Notes: a model not told the origin generated them from the letters alone. Counted from the stretch's first letter, positions 15,876 through 23,753 are shown. The stretch is DNA of 23,949 nucleotides from CAZECR01 sp964510495 (GCA_964510495.1 CAZECR010000014.1:1-23949); one strand, 5' to 3'. Made by a program: numbers and translations.

Positions 15876-17351
15876 ATGGATGAAATGACACCGGAGGCAT
15901 CGCTTCAAAATGAAGCTGAAGTTCGCTTAGAACATTTAGAAACCTGCAAAGCAGCTGGTCTTGATCCCTACCCTGCGCTTAGTTATTTTTCGCATTCCTT
16001 GGCTGCAGCTACAGCCTTGCCAGTCGACAGCCCTGTTACGGTCGTGGGGCGTATGGTAGCACGCCGCGACATGGGTAAATTATGTTTTGCCCACCTTGAA
16101 GACGACAGTGGTCGCCTCCAGTTGGCTATTTCTGAAAAGGAACTTGATAAAGAAAGCTACAAATTTTTTGCTAAAAATTTTGATATTGGTGATTTTCTTC
16201 AAGTAGAGGGGACCATGTTCGTTACGCACAAAGGGGAAATTTCCGTACTTGTTAAAAAATATACCTTGCTCACCAAGTCACTATTGCCGCTACCAGAAAA
16301 ATGGCACGGCCTTTCTAATGTTGAGACAAGATACCGCAAGCGCTATTTAGATTTACTGGCTAACAAAGAATCGATGCGTATTGCGAAAGTAAGAAGTCTT
16401 TTAGTCCGTGAGATTCGGAATTATTTTGATGCCAAGGGTTTTTACGAAGTTGAAACACCTATTTTACAGACGCTCTATGGTGGTGCAAATGCGCGTCCGT
16501 TTGTAACGCACCACAACGCACTTGATTTGAAGTTGTACCTGCGTATTGCTCCTGAATTGTACCTAAAACGTCTTATTGTTGGTGGTTTTGAAAAGGTGTA
16601 TGAAATTGCTCGTTGTTTCCGTAACGAAGGCATTGATCAAAATCATAATCCCGAATTCACCCAGATTGAATTTTACTGGGCCTATGCTGACTACACTAAA
16701 GCAATGGATTTGGTAGAAGATTTACTGCCTAAACTTATTCAATCAGTCGGACTTCCACTCCAATTTACCGTAGAAGGTCAGGAAGTTAACTTTAGCGCCC
16801 CATTCCCACGTCGCACGATGCGCGAACTGATTCAAGAATATGCCAACATGGATATTGAGGATTATGAGGATCAGGCTTCTATATTCCAAAAAGCAACTGA
16901 GCTCGGCGTAGAAGTGGAAGGATATGATGGGCGTGGTAAAATTATTGATGAAATTTATAAGAAATTTGCTCGTCCAAACATTGTTAATCCAATTTTTGTT
17001 ATTGATCATCCGGTGGAACTTTCACCGCTTGCCAAACGTAAGGTACGTGATCCTCGTTATGTTGAGCGGTTTCAACTTTTATGTGTCGGCGGCAATGAAC
17101 TCTGCAATGCTTTTTCTGAATTAAATGATCCGCTCGATCAAGAATCGAGATTCCAAGAGCAAGAAAGTCTTCGTGAAGGAGGCGATGAAGAGGGGATGCA
17201 GCATGATGAGGATTTTGTGACCGCCCTTAAGCACGGCATGCCACCAACGACCGGCCTTGGAATGGGGATTGATCGCTTGGTAAAACTTCTTGTAGACGCA
17301 GAAAATTTGAAAGAAGTAATTCTCTTTCCAACGCTTCGCCCTGAAAAGTAG
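15876..17351 (+). CDS. lysS: Lysyl-tRNA synthetase, class II
   Basis: A 491-residue LysRS. It has an N-terminal OB-fold anticodon-binding domain (residues about 50-150, VTVVGRMVARRDMGKLCFAHLEDDSG) and the class II core. Motif 1 is VRSLLVREIRNYFDAKGFYEVETP, motif 2 is RCFRNEGIDQNHNPEFTQIE and motif 3 is GLGMGIDRL near the end. It charges tRNA-Lys. I prefer the ATG at 15876: it lies in CTGTATG, as in greA and alr, and gives a normal N-terminus (MDEMTPEAS). An in-frame ATG at 15861 would add five residues (MLFSC) and has A at -1. There is no SD sequence at either. It ends 26 nt before the next gene. Confidence 0.95.
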   Translation: MDEMTPEASLQNEAEVRLEHLETCKAAGLDPYPALSYFSHSLAAATALPVDSPVTVVGRMVARRDMGKLCFAHLEDDSGRLQLAISEKELDKESYKFFAKNFDIGDFLQVEGTMFVTHKGEISVLVKKYTLLTKSLLPLPEKWHGLSNVETRYRKRYLDLLANKESMRIAKVRSLLVREIRNYFDAKGFYEVETPILQTLYGGANARPFVTHHNALDLKLYLRIAPELYLKRLIVGGFEKVYEIARCFRNEGIDQNHNPEFTQIEFYWAYADYTKAMDLVEDLLPKLIQSVGLPLQFTVEGQEVNFSAPFPRRTMRELIQEYANMDIEDYEDQASIFQKATELGVEVEGYDGRGKIIDEIYKKFARPNIVNPIFVIDHPVELSPLAKRKVRDPRYVERFQLLCVGGNELCNAFSELNDPLDQESRFQEQESLREGGDEEGMQHDEDFVTALKHGMPPTTGLGMGIDRLVKLLVDAENLKEVILFPTLRPEK

Positions 17352-17377
17352 ATCGCCCTTATCCTTAACTTTTGCCT

Positions 17378-17809
17378 ATGAAAAAAGTAATTGCGTTTGG
17401 CACGTTCGATGTTGTACACCCGGGCCACGTGCATATGCTAAAAGAGGCGAGGAGTTATGGAGATTGTCTCGTTGTTGTTATTGCCCGTGATGTTACCGTC
17501 AAAGACGTTAAAAAACATTCTACACTCCATAGCGAAGAGATGCGTCTTAAACATGTTGAAGCACTAGGAATTGCGGATAAGGTAAGACTCGGTAATCTTG
17601 GTGATAAATTTAAAGTAATCGCAGAAGAAAATCCTGATGTGATTGCCCTCGGCTACGATCAAAAGGTGCCAATTGATAAACTCACTGCCGCTATTGATGA
17701 TCATGTTACAATAGTTCGTTTGTCTCCGTTTAAACCCGAAGTCTACAAAAGCTCAAAAATAAAAAAATATGAAGATTCTCATCGCGACGACAAATCCGGG
17801 AAAATTTAA
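17378..17809 (+). CDS. Nucleotidyltransferase of the TagD/RibL (cytidylyltransferase-like) family
   Basis: A 143-residue HxGH nucleotidyltransferase: GTFDVVHPGHVHML, with H14 and H17 as the nucleotide-binding histidines, then LVVVIARD and the helix EEMRLKHVEALGIADKV. Members make CDP-glycerol (TagD), FAD (archaeal RibL) or similar compounds; the substrate cannot be told from sequence. The start is ATG at 17378. The last 41 bases overlap the next gene in another frame, so the C-terminal tail (YEDSHRDDKSGKI) is encoded by the start region of the RdgB-Nudix gene and probably arose by loss of an earlier stop. A run of seven As (17761-17767) just before the overlap is a possible sequencing or slippage site. 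Confidence 0.88.
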   Translation: MKKVIAFGTFDVVHPGHVHMLKEARSYGDCLVVVIARDVTVKDVKKHSTLHSEEMRLKHVEALGIADKVRLGNLGDKFKVIAEENPDVIALGYDQKVPIDKLTAAIDDHVTIVRLSPFKPEVYKSSKIKKYEDSHRDDKSGKI

Positions 17810-18794
17810 AGAAGTGATTTCTCAGTTTGCTGATTTAGGGTATACGTTTGTAAACCTCAAGGATGTTCATTTAGACAAAGATGAGCCGGATGAACCCTTT
17901 GATTCTACCTTTGAAAATGCGGTTCACAAAGCCAGGTACTATGGTAATAAATCAAAATTATTGACCATTGCGGAAGATACTGCTTTTCATGTCGACTTCC
18001 TCAAAGGCGAACCTGGTGTTAAAGCAAAACGCTTTGGGGCTACACCAGAAGAACGTAATGAAAAAGTATTGAGCGCGTTAAAAAATGTCCCTACAGCTCG
18101 TCGTGGTGCTCGTTTTCAAACTTCAGCTTGCTTATTCGACCCATCCACCCAGGCAGTAACAGTATTTAACGGAGAAGTGGAGGGCGTTATAACCGATAAC
18201 CCAATCGGAGGTGTTCAAAAAGGGCTGGGATATGATGTTATCTTTTATTATCCACCGCTTAAAAAAACATTTGCCGAACTAACTGCGGAAGAAAAGAATA
18301 CTGTCAGTCATCGCGGTCAAACCGTGGGGCAAATAAAACTCTTTTTGATGCGTTATTTTGCTTTCAAGCAGATTATTGTTCCGCTTGGCATTATTGTTAA
18401 AGATCGTAAATTTTTTCTCAGCAAAAGGCGGGATACTCGTCCTGATTTTAATAATAAATGGGAGTTCCCTGGCGGGGGAGTTGATAACGGGGAGGGGATT
18501 GAAACGGCGCTCAAACGCGAACTCCGAGAAGAAACTGGTTACACAGTAACCGTTCTTGAGCAACTGCCTGAAATCTTGACTAAAAGTGAGAAAAAAGGTA
18601 GTTTTCCCTATCAGGTTTTTTTAGTTGTGCATGTTTGTTCGATCGCTTCAGGTAAGCTTGTTACAGCTCCAGCTGAATCAGCGGGACATGGTTGGTTTAA
18701 CATAAAAGACATTAAAAAATTAGATCTTTTACCCTTGAATACAAAATGTTTTCAAGGCAAAAATTTAAAGATTCTTAAGAAATATATTGATTAG
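17769..18794 (+). CDS. rdgB: RdgB/HAM1 XTP/dITP diphosphatase fused to a Nudix hydrolase
   Basis: A 341-residue two-domain protein. Residues 1 to about 195 match RdgB/HAM1 (Maf/HAM1 superfamily), which removes dITP, XTP and related bases: TTNPGKFKE at 7-15, an EDTAFHVDFLKGEPGVKAKRF segment where the usual DSG reads DTA, GLGYDVIFYYPPLKKTFAEL, and SHRGQTV. From about 198 a Nudix domain follows, with a full Nudix box (GGVDNGEGIETALKRELREE then TGY), meeting Gx5Ex7REUxEExGU. The fusion joins two nucleotide-pool cleaning activities. It overlaps the upstream gene by 41 bases and ends 1 nt before serS. DTA instead of DSG needs a check for activity. Symbol given for the N-terminal domain only. Confidence 0.9.
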   Translation: MKILIATTNPGKFKEVISQFADLGYTFVNLKDVHLDKDEPDEPFDSTFENAVHKARYYGNKSKLLTIAEDTAFHVDFLKGEPGVKAKRFGATPEERNEKVLSALKNVPTARRGARFQTSACLFDPSTQAVTVFNGEVEGVITDNPIGGVQKGLGYDVIFYYPPLKKTFAELTAEEKNTVSHRGQTVGQIKLFLMRYFAFKQIIVPLGIIVKDRKFFLSKRRDTRPDFNNKWEFPGGGVDNGEGIETALKRELREETGYTVTVLEQLPEILTKSEKKGSFPYQVFLVVHVCSIASGKLVTAPAESAGHGWFNIKDIKKLDLLPLNTKCFQGKNLKILKKYID

Positions 18795-18795
18795 T

Positions 18796-20034
18796 ATGCT
18801 CGATATTAAATTTATCCGTGAGAACAGAGAGCTTGTTGAAAAAAATAATACCTCCCGTAATGTAACTGTAGATATCGCGCTGCTGCTTGAGCTTGACCAG
18901 GAACGCGTTCGTTTGCAGCAAGAGGTTGATAAGCTGCGGGGTGAACGAAATAAACGTTCAAAATCAAAGCCCACAGAAGATGAAATTAAGCTCATGCGCA
19001 AGCTGGGAGAAGAAGTATCGGGCCTCGAAGACTTGGTTCAGGACAAAGAACAGCAAGTAGTTAAATTGCTGGCCCGTATTCCTAATATTAATCACGAAAC
19101 TACGCCGGTTGGTCCTGATGAAAGTGGTAATAAGGTAGTGAATACAATTGGTGTTCAACCTGAATTTACTTTTACTCCACAGGAACATTTTGCCGTAGAG
19201 CATGTTAAAGATCTTATTGATCTGGAACGAGGCGCCAAAGTAGCTGGTTCACGCTTTTACTACCTCAAGGGAAAGTTGGCGATCTTAGAGCGTGCTCTTA
19301 TGCAATTTGCTATTGATACACTGGTAGCAAAAGGATTTGAATTAGTGTTGCCGCCGCTCTTGGTAGAAGAAGGCGCTATGTACGGTACCGGTTTTTTTCC
19401 AGCAGAGAAAAATGAAATTTATTCGGTAAATCCTGACGATGACGATTTATATCTCGTTGGCACATCGGAAGTTCCGCTTATTTATATGCACAGTGGAGAA
19501 GTTTTTGAAGAGGCACAGTTGCCTAAAAAATATATCGGCATCACCCCCTGTTTCCGTCGCGAAGCAGGTAGTTACGGTAAAGATACTAAGGGTATTTTCC
19601 GTGTTCATCAATTTTATAAAGTAGAAATGGTGGTCTTTGCTAAACCCGAGGATTCCTGGAATTTACACGAAGAAATTTTGGCTCACGAAGAAGGTATTCT
19701 GCAAGCACTCGGATTATCCTATCAGGTTGTTAATATTTGTTCTGGAGATCTTGGTTTTCCTGCTGCTAAAAAATATGATTGTGAAGGTTGGTTCCCAGGG
19801 CAGCAGCGTTATCGCGAACTTACTTCTACCAGTAACACTACCGATTACCAAGCTCGCCGTAGTAACGTGAAATATAAAACAGGGGAGGGGAGTCGTGAAT
19901 TTTTACATACTCTCAATGGCACCGCAGTGACGGATCGAGCACTCCTCGCCATCATTGAAAATTTTCAGCAGGCCGACGGCAGCGTTACAGTTCCAGAAGT
20001 GCTTCGAAAGTATACTGGCTTTGATACTATCTAG
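18796..20034 (+). CDS. serS: Seryl-tRNA synthetase
   Basis: A 412-residue class II SerRS. It begins MLDIKFIRENRELVE, the standard N-terminus, followed by the long antiparallel coiled-coil arm (residues about 30-100) that grips the variable arm of tRNA-Ser. The core has the motif 2 region TPCFRREAGSYGKDTKGIFRVHQF and motif 3 region LHTLNGTAVTDRALLAIIENFQ. The TSTSNTTDYQARR segment, part of the serine/ATP site, is intact. I chose the ATG at 18796; a TTG three codons earlier lies within the preceding gene. It is followed by mscL with a 1-nt gap. Confidence 0.96.
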   Translation: MLDIKFIRENRELVEKNNTSRNVTVDIALLLELDQERVRLQQEVDKLRGERNKRSKSKPTEDEIKLMRKLGEEVSGLEDLVQDKEQQVVKLLARIPNINHETTPVGPDESGNKVVNTIGVQPEFTFTPQEHFAVEHVKDLIDLERGAKVAGSRFYYLKGKLAILERALMQFAIDTLVAKGFELVLPPLLVEEGAMYGTGFFPAEKNEIYSVNPDDDDLYLVGTSEVPLIYMHSGEVFEEAQLPKKYIGITPCFRREAGSYGKDTKGIFRVHQFYKVEMVVFAKPEDSWNLHEEILAHEEGILQALGLSYQVVNICSGDLGFPAAKKYDCEGWFPGQQRYRELTSTSNTTDYQARRSNVKYKTGEGSREFLHTLNGTAVTDRALLAIIENFQQADGSVTVPEVLRKYTGFDTI

Positions 20035-20035
20035 T

Positions 20036-20476
20036 ATGGACAATATTATTACGCGCTCTGCAAAATCACTGGGTAAAGAATTTAAAGAATTTGCAATTAA
20101 AGGAAACGTTATCGATCTGGCCGTTGGTATTCTTATTGGTGGGGCATTCGGTAAAATTGTTTCTTCACTTGTGGCGGACATTATCACTCCACTGCTTGGC
20201 CTCGCTCTTACTACTATTGATTTTAAAAACCTCGTTATTGTTCTTAAGCCGGCAGTGAATGGTGGCTCTGCACTGACTCTTAATTACGGCCTCTTCATTC
20301 AAAATTTGATCGACTTCCTTATTGTCTCGTTCGCTATTTTTACGATGGTTAAGGCGATTAATTCTTTCCGCAAAAAGAAAGAGGCTACACCGCAACCACC
20401 CATGCCGCCCAAGCAAGAGCAGTTGCTCACTGAAATACGCGACCTCATCAAAGACCATAAAAAAATCCCGAACTAA
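20036..20476 (+). CDS. mscL: Large-conductance mechanosensitive channel MscL
   Basis: A 146-residue MscL, a pentameric channel that opens under membrane tension to release osmolytes. It has an amphipathic N-terminus, then FKEFAIKGNVIDLAVGILIGGAFGKIVSSLVADIITPLLG (first helix, residues about 20-55). A short extracellular loop, the second helix near 83-105 (NLIDFLIVSFAIFTMVKAI) and the cytoplasmic bundle PKQEQLLTEIRDLIKD follow. The ATG is 1 nt after the serS stop. Its own stop codon lies in the loop of the downstream terminator, so the last residues are encoded by the left arm of the hairpin. Confidence 0.95.
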   Translation: MDNIITRSAKSLGKEFKEFAIKGNVIDLAVGILIGGAFGKIVSSLVADIITPLLGLALTTIDFKNLVIVLKPAVNGGSALTLNYGLFIQNLIDFLIVSFAIFTMVKAINSFRKKKEATPQPPMPPKQEQLLTEIRDLIKDHKKIPN

Positions 20477-20489
20477 GCGGGATTTTTTT
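20459..20489 (+). terminator. Terminator overlapping the end of mscL
   Basis: Arms AAAAAAATCCCG (20459-20470) and CGGGATTTTTTT (20478-20489) with loop AACTAAG. The left arm codes for the last residues (KKIPN) and the TAA stop is inside the loop. A clean intrinsic terminator for the nucleotidyltransferase-rdgB-serS-mscL operon. Confidence 0.88.
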
Positions 20490-20511
20490 ATTGTGCTCAA
20501 AGTATCCACAG

Positions 20512-20540
20512 TTTAAAAAAACCTAAAAAAGGAGTATACT
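20512..20540 (+). promoter_or_regulatory. Probable promoter of alr-ftsQ
   Basis: A TATACT box (20535-20540) with a weak TTTAAA (20512-20517) 17 bp upstream. The position, 28 nt before the alr start and just after a terminator, supports it more than the -35 does. Confidence 0.55.
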
Positions 20541-20568
20541 ACTAACAAGTCTCTCGAACAGTTGCTGT

Positions 20569-21687
20569 ATGCTCACCTGGGTTGAAATTGATAAGCGCGC
20601 GCTTGCGCACAATATCGCTGCTTTCAGGCAACAAATTGGATCTGAAACGCTTCTGATGCCAGTAATAAAGGGCAATGCTTATGGGCATGGCTTTTTGGAA
20701 GTTGCCCGGCTCCTCACAAAGAACAAAGAAGTTGATCGTCTTTGTGTAGCCAGCCTCAATGAAGCACTTGATTTAATCAAGGCGAAAATTCTGAAAAAGC
20801 CAATTTTGATCTTGAGTTTTTACGATCTAGACAAAGAGCAGGTCGGCCTGGCTATTCACAATAACGTTAGTTTTGCTCTTTATACCCACGAACAAGCTGT
20901 TTTTTTAAACACAGTTGCAACGAAGCTGCATAAAAAAGTAAACGTACATCTCAAAATTGATACTGGCACTTCTCGAGTGGGGATCCTGCCAGACGAAGCG
21001 TTGTCCTTTGTTAAAAAATTGCAAAAATACCCTTCGCTAGTAATCGCAGGAGTGTGGACACACTTTGCTGCGAGCGAAAGCGACGCGTTATTTACTAAAA
21101 AGCAATTGCAATCTTTTGACGGAGTGCAACAAACAATTCAAAAATTTGTCCCTCCGAACGTAGTTTGGCATACCAGTTGTACTGCAGCCACTCTTCTGCA
21201 CCAACCAGCCAAGAAACATGCTGTACGAGTAGGTATTGGTCTTTACGGCCTGTATCCAAGCACAGCAGCACGGCGCCACATTGCGCTTAAGCCTGTCTTA
21301 AGATGGTTTACCAAGCTTATCCAGGTTAAGAACGTGCCTACGGGCACTTCGATAGGCTATGACGCAACGTACCGAACGAAGCGTCCTACAAGACTTGGTG
21401 TTCTACCGGTTGGTTATTTTGATGGGTTTGACCGACGTTTTTCTAACAATGGTTTTGTGCTCGTCCAAGGAAAAAAATGTCGTATCCTGGGCAGGATTTG
21501 CATGAACCTAACCATGGTTGATGTGACGGATCTTCCTCGCAAACCTAAGGCAGGGGATAGAGTAACGCTTATTGGCAAAGATAAACAAGAAAGCATCACC
21601 GCAGACAGTCTCGCGCGGCTGGCTACAACAATTCACTATGAGATTGTTGACCGTATTAACCCGCAGTTACCGAGAATCGTAATTTAA
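20569..21687 (+). CDS. alr: Alanine racemase
   Basis: A 372-residue fold-type III PLP enzyme giving D-alanine for peptidoglycan. The PLP lysine is K34 in VIKGNAYGHG (commonly KANAYGHG). The second catalytic residue, a tyrosine, is Y264 in GYDATYRT. GIGLYGLYP, VLPVGYFDGFDR and GRICMNLTMVDVTD are also family blocks. The length is normal. The start is ATG in CTGTATG without an SD sequence. It is followed by ftsQ after 1 nt, coupling D-Ala supply with a division protein. Confidence 0.95.
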   Translation: MLTWVEIDKRALAHNIAAFRQQIGSETLLMPVIKGNAYGHGFLEVARLLTKNKEVDRLCVASLNEALDLIKAKILKKPILILSFYDLDKEQVGLAIHNNVSFALYTHEQAVFLNTVATKLHKKVNVHLKIDTGTSRVGILPDEALSFVKKLQKYPSLVIAGVWTHFAASESDALFTKKQLQSFDGVQQTIQKFVPPNVVWHTSCTAATLLHQPAKKHAVRVGIGLYGLYPSTAARRHIALKPVLRWFTKLIQVKNVPTGTSIGYDATYRTKRPTRLGVLPVGYFDGFDRRFSNNGFVLVQGKKCRILGRICMNLTMVDVTDLPRKPKAGDRVTLIGKDKQESITADSLARLATTIHYEIVDRINPQLPRIVI

Positions 21688-21688
21688 T

Positions 21689-22756
21689 ATGAAGCGATTT
21701 GGACGACCTGAAAAAAGATACCAAGCTCCACAGAAGGGCTTTTTTTCTCGTATCGCAAAAAAACCAACATATAAAGCACGTCGCCATATCAGACATGCAG
21801 CAGAGCCTTTAGTATTTAATAATAAATCGCGTTTTAAAACCTATGGTGCCCCAATTAAAATGGCAGTTTTCTGGAAGCGTTTTAAGCAATGTTTAGTTCC
21901 AGCGCTTTTTTTAACCTGGTTTGGGCTCTTGGTATATTTACCTTACTTCAAAGTCACCAAAGTTGTTTTTTATGGCTTGCAACTGATCAAAAAAGATGAA
22001 GTGAATGACTACGTCCACAATACTATTTTTAAAAATCACGCTTTTTTACCAGGCAACAACTACTTTTTCTTAAGTTCTGCCAAAATTGAAGAGGAGCTTG
22101 AAAAGAAATTTTCCGTTAGCTCAGTTACGGTTACCAAAGTCTTCCCTAATGAAATAAATATTGAACTTCAAGAAAAAGTTTCGACAATGATTTACGAAAA
22201 TAATAAACAGTATTTTTTACTTGATCAGTCAGGTAACATTATTAAATTCCTTGGGCAAGAAACAATAGGCGGATTTAGTACTTCGACAGATAACGATCCG
22301 CTGGTACACCGCGGCGCAATTGGTATTGATACAAGCACTTCGAGCACCATGCTCCTATCTGACGCTTCATCGACGCTTCCGGTAGCACCAGCGCCAGTTA
22401 AACCGCCGAACTACCTTAAAGTTCGCAGTCTGTTTGGCAATCTTCCGGTCTTACTCGATTCTAGTTTTGTCTCGTCGACGACTGGAGAAACAAACATTGT
22501 TCCTGCCGGAAGTATTAAGGGAGCGCTAGCCTTTGAAGAAATAATTGAAAAACGTGGTGTTGCTACCGTACAGTATTTTGAGCTTCAAGACCCGGGAGCG
22601 GGGATCGCAATTCATACTACGCAGCCGTGGATAATATATTTTGAGCCAACAGATGACCTAGAAAGCCAGTTTTCCAACCTTAAAATGATTCTGCAGTCTA
22701 ACCATCCTACCCAGTATATTGATTTAAGGTATGGAGAAAGGGTGTATTGGAAATAA
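21689..22756 (+). CDS. ftsQ: Cell-division protein FtsQ/DivIB
   Basis: A 355-residue single-pass protein. It has a very basic cytoplasmic N-terminus (residues 1-65), a membrane helix at about 70-89 (LVPALFLTWFGLLVYLPYF) and a POTRA domain starting FKVTKVVFYGLQLIKKDEVNDYV. The beta-domain contains VSSVTVTKVFPNEINIELQEK and an IYENNKQYFLLDQSGNII strand pair. Residues about 190-245 form a Ser/Thr/Pro-rich stretch (for example STSTDNDP and PVAPAPVKPP) that interrupts the domain and is not typical. FtsQ connects divisome components in the membrane. It ends with LRYGERVYWK, matching the usual DLRY-R-YWK end. A terminator follows. Confidence 0.88.
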   Translation: MKRFGRPEKRYQAPQKGFFSRIAKKPTYKARRHIRHAAEPLVFNNKSRFKTYGAPIKMAVFWKRFKQCLVPALFLTWFGLLVYLPYFKVTKVVFYGLQLIKKDEVNDYVHNTIFKNHAFLPGNNYFFLSSAKIEEELEKKFSVSSVTVTKVFPNEINIELQEKVSTMIYENNKQYFLLDQSGNIIKFLGQETIGGFSTSTDNDPLVHRGAIGIDTSTSSTMLLSDASSTLPVAPAPVKPPNYLKVRSLFGNLPVLLDSSFVSSTTGETNIVPAGSIKGALAFEEIIEKRGVATVQYFELQDPGAGIAIHTTQPWIIYFEPTDDLESQFSNLKMILQSNHPTQYIDLRYGERVYWK

Positions 22757-22828
22757 TTTGGCTAAGATAAGCTAAAAATGACCTATTTTCAGGTCATTTT
22801 TTGTTAAAATGCTTTATTCTTAGCCAAA
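22757..22828. repeat. Nested palindrome around the ftsQ terminator
   Basis: Outer arms TTTGGCTAAGATAAGC (22757-22772) and GCTTTATTCTTAGCCAAA (22811-22828) are complementary apart from two extra As in the right arm. Inside lies the ftsQ terminator hairpin. The structure spans about 72 bp. The outer arms resemble the operator-like words in front of cassette 2 (GGCTAAAATA(T)GC on the minus strand). Confidence 0.65.
22775..22802 (+). terminator. Rho-independent terminator of alr-ftsQ
   Basis: Arms AAAATGACCT (22775-22784) and AGGTCATTTT (22791-22800), loop ATTTTC, with TT following. The right arm itself supplies most of the T tract. Confidence 0.82.
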
Positions 22829-23271
22829 AATAGGGGATATAGCGTAATAATTCATTACTAGCTACAACTATAAGAATACAGGTAATTATTTCACCAAACG
22901 AGATGCTCATAGAGAGTTTTAATACGATTTAATTAATAATTGTTTACGTGGTTTAACAAACGCTACGTAAGTTAGTCTTAAATGTTTGGTCTTATTTCTA
23001 CTGTGGAACATAGAAGGGAAGTGCTGTTTTTATTGGTACAACAAGATATCTTACGTCGTATAACATAGATTAAGCGACGTATGCTAAGTGCTTTTTATCC
23101 TGTTCTTCCTGTTAAACGTGTACCGCCCACGGAGTTCTTCTAACCTATCCCGAGTACATGCTTGTAGCTTTTTATAAATCTCATAACTTCTTACTATCAT
23201 TGACAAAATTCCTTTTTTACATAAGGATGAGTATGGCCTAGGATTTCCAACCATTAGCCAAGGAGCATCCC
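22829..23271. other. Gene-free AT-rich region upstream of cassette 3
   Basis: About 440 bases with stops in all frames and no tRNA, tmRNA or other RNA that I recognise. It does contain several inverted repeats: AGCGTAAT with ATTAC-TA-GCT (22851-22871), TTACGT with ACGTAA (22944-22970, 15-nt spacer), the palindrome AAGATATCTT (23043-23052), and TACGTCG with CGACGTA (23052-23081, 16-nt spacer). This could be an unrecognised structured RNA, a binding region, or decayed sequence. It is the longest non-coding stretch in an otherwise very compact window. Confidence 0.5.
23200..23228 (+). promoter_or_regulatory. Possible promoter of cassette 3
   Basis: A perfect TTGACA at 23200-23205, but with 17-bp spacing the -10 would be AAGGAT (23223-23228), a poor match. 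Placement about 45 nt before the start codon fits. Tentative. Confidence 0.35.
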
Positions 23272-23715
23272 ATGATGCGCGATCGAGTACTTCCGTATCT
23301 GCTGGCCCTTGTTGCAGGGTGCTATGCCCCCGTGGTCGACTCAGGCAAGTTCACCTGCGACTCCGAGACGAACTTCTGTCCGGACGGCCAGATCTGTGTG
23401 CCTGTCACGGGCAAGGAGCTGCGCCGGTGCGTCACCGAGTCGCAGAGTGCGTGCTGGGACAAGGCGCTCGAGTGCGCGACGGCGTGCCGCGACGCGAACT
23501 GCCTCGCTGCCTGCCGGATCACGATCGCCGACCAGGGGCAGCAGATCAAGTTCGGCAAGTGGGGCGAGTGCATCGTCAAGAACTGTCAGGAGAACCGGAG
23601 CGACTCGCACTGCGGCCCCAAGTCGACCGATGTCGAGTGCAGCGGCTGCATCAACGCCACGTCCTTTCCTGGCGGCGCTTGCGAGACCCTCGCCAAGGCC
23701 TGCCAGACGCCGTAG
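23272..23715 (+). CDS. Cassette 3: cysteine-rich lipoprotein (GC-rich insert)
   Basis: A 147-residue predicted lipoprotein. A short signal (residues 1-16, MMRDRVLPYLLALVAG) ends in a lipobox with Cys17 as the lipidated residue, so the protein should be anchored outside the membrane. The mature part has 16 further cysteines, including a CDSETNFCPDGQIC block and CATACRDANCLAAC, enough for up to eight disulfides. This style, a lipobox followed by SGKFTC and CPDGQIC, resembles cysteine-rich lipoproteins of Myxococcota; that is recollection, not a search. AGGAG lies 6 nt before the ATG. The stop is TAG followed by ACT. Line 23401-23460 is 70% G+C. It sits between AT-rich non-coding DNA and a recombinase gene. 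Confidence 0.78.
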   Translation: MMRDRVLPYLLALVAGCYAPVVDSGKFTCDSETNFCPDGQICVPVTGKELRRCVTESQSACWDKALECATACRDANCLAACRITIADQGQQIKFGKWGECIVKNCQENRSDSHCGPKSTDVECSGCINATSFPGGACETLAKACQTP

Positions 23716-23753
23716 ACTGATCGATCATCCCTGATCGGTTGGCAACGCGCTTT

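Noticed and set aside
22829..23271. tmRNA, RNase P RNA or signal-recognition RNA in the non-coding region
   Set aside because: No tmRNA tag frame or acceptor stem, no GAGGAAAGTC-type RNase P core and no SRP core were seen.
23309..23734. Further long frames in cassette 3, Arg/Ser-rich or on the minus strand
   Set aside because: High G+C depletes stop codons, so shadow frames stay open. Only the 23272 frame has a lipobox, an ordered cysteine pattern and an SD sequence.
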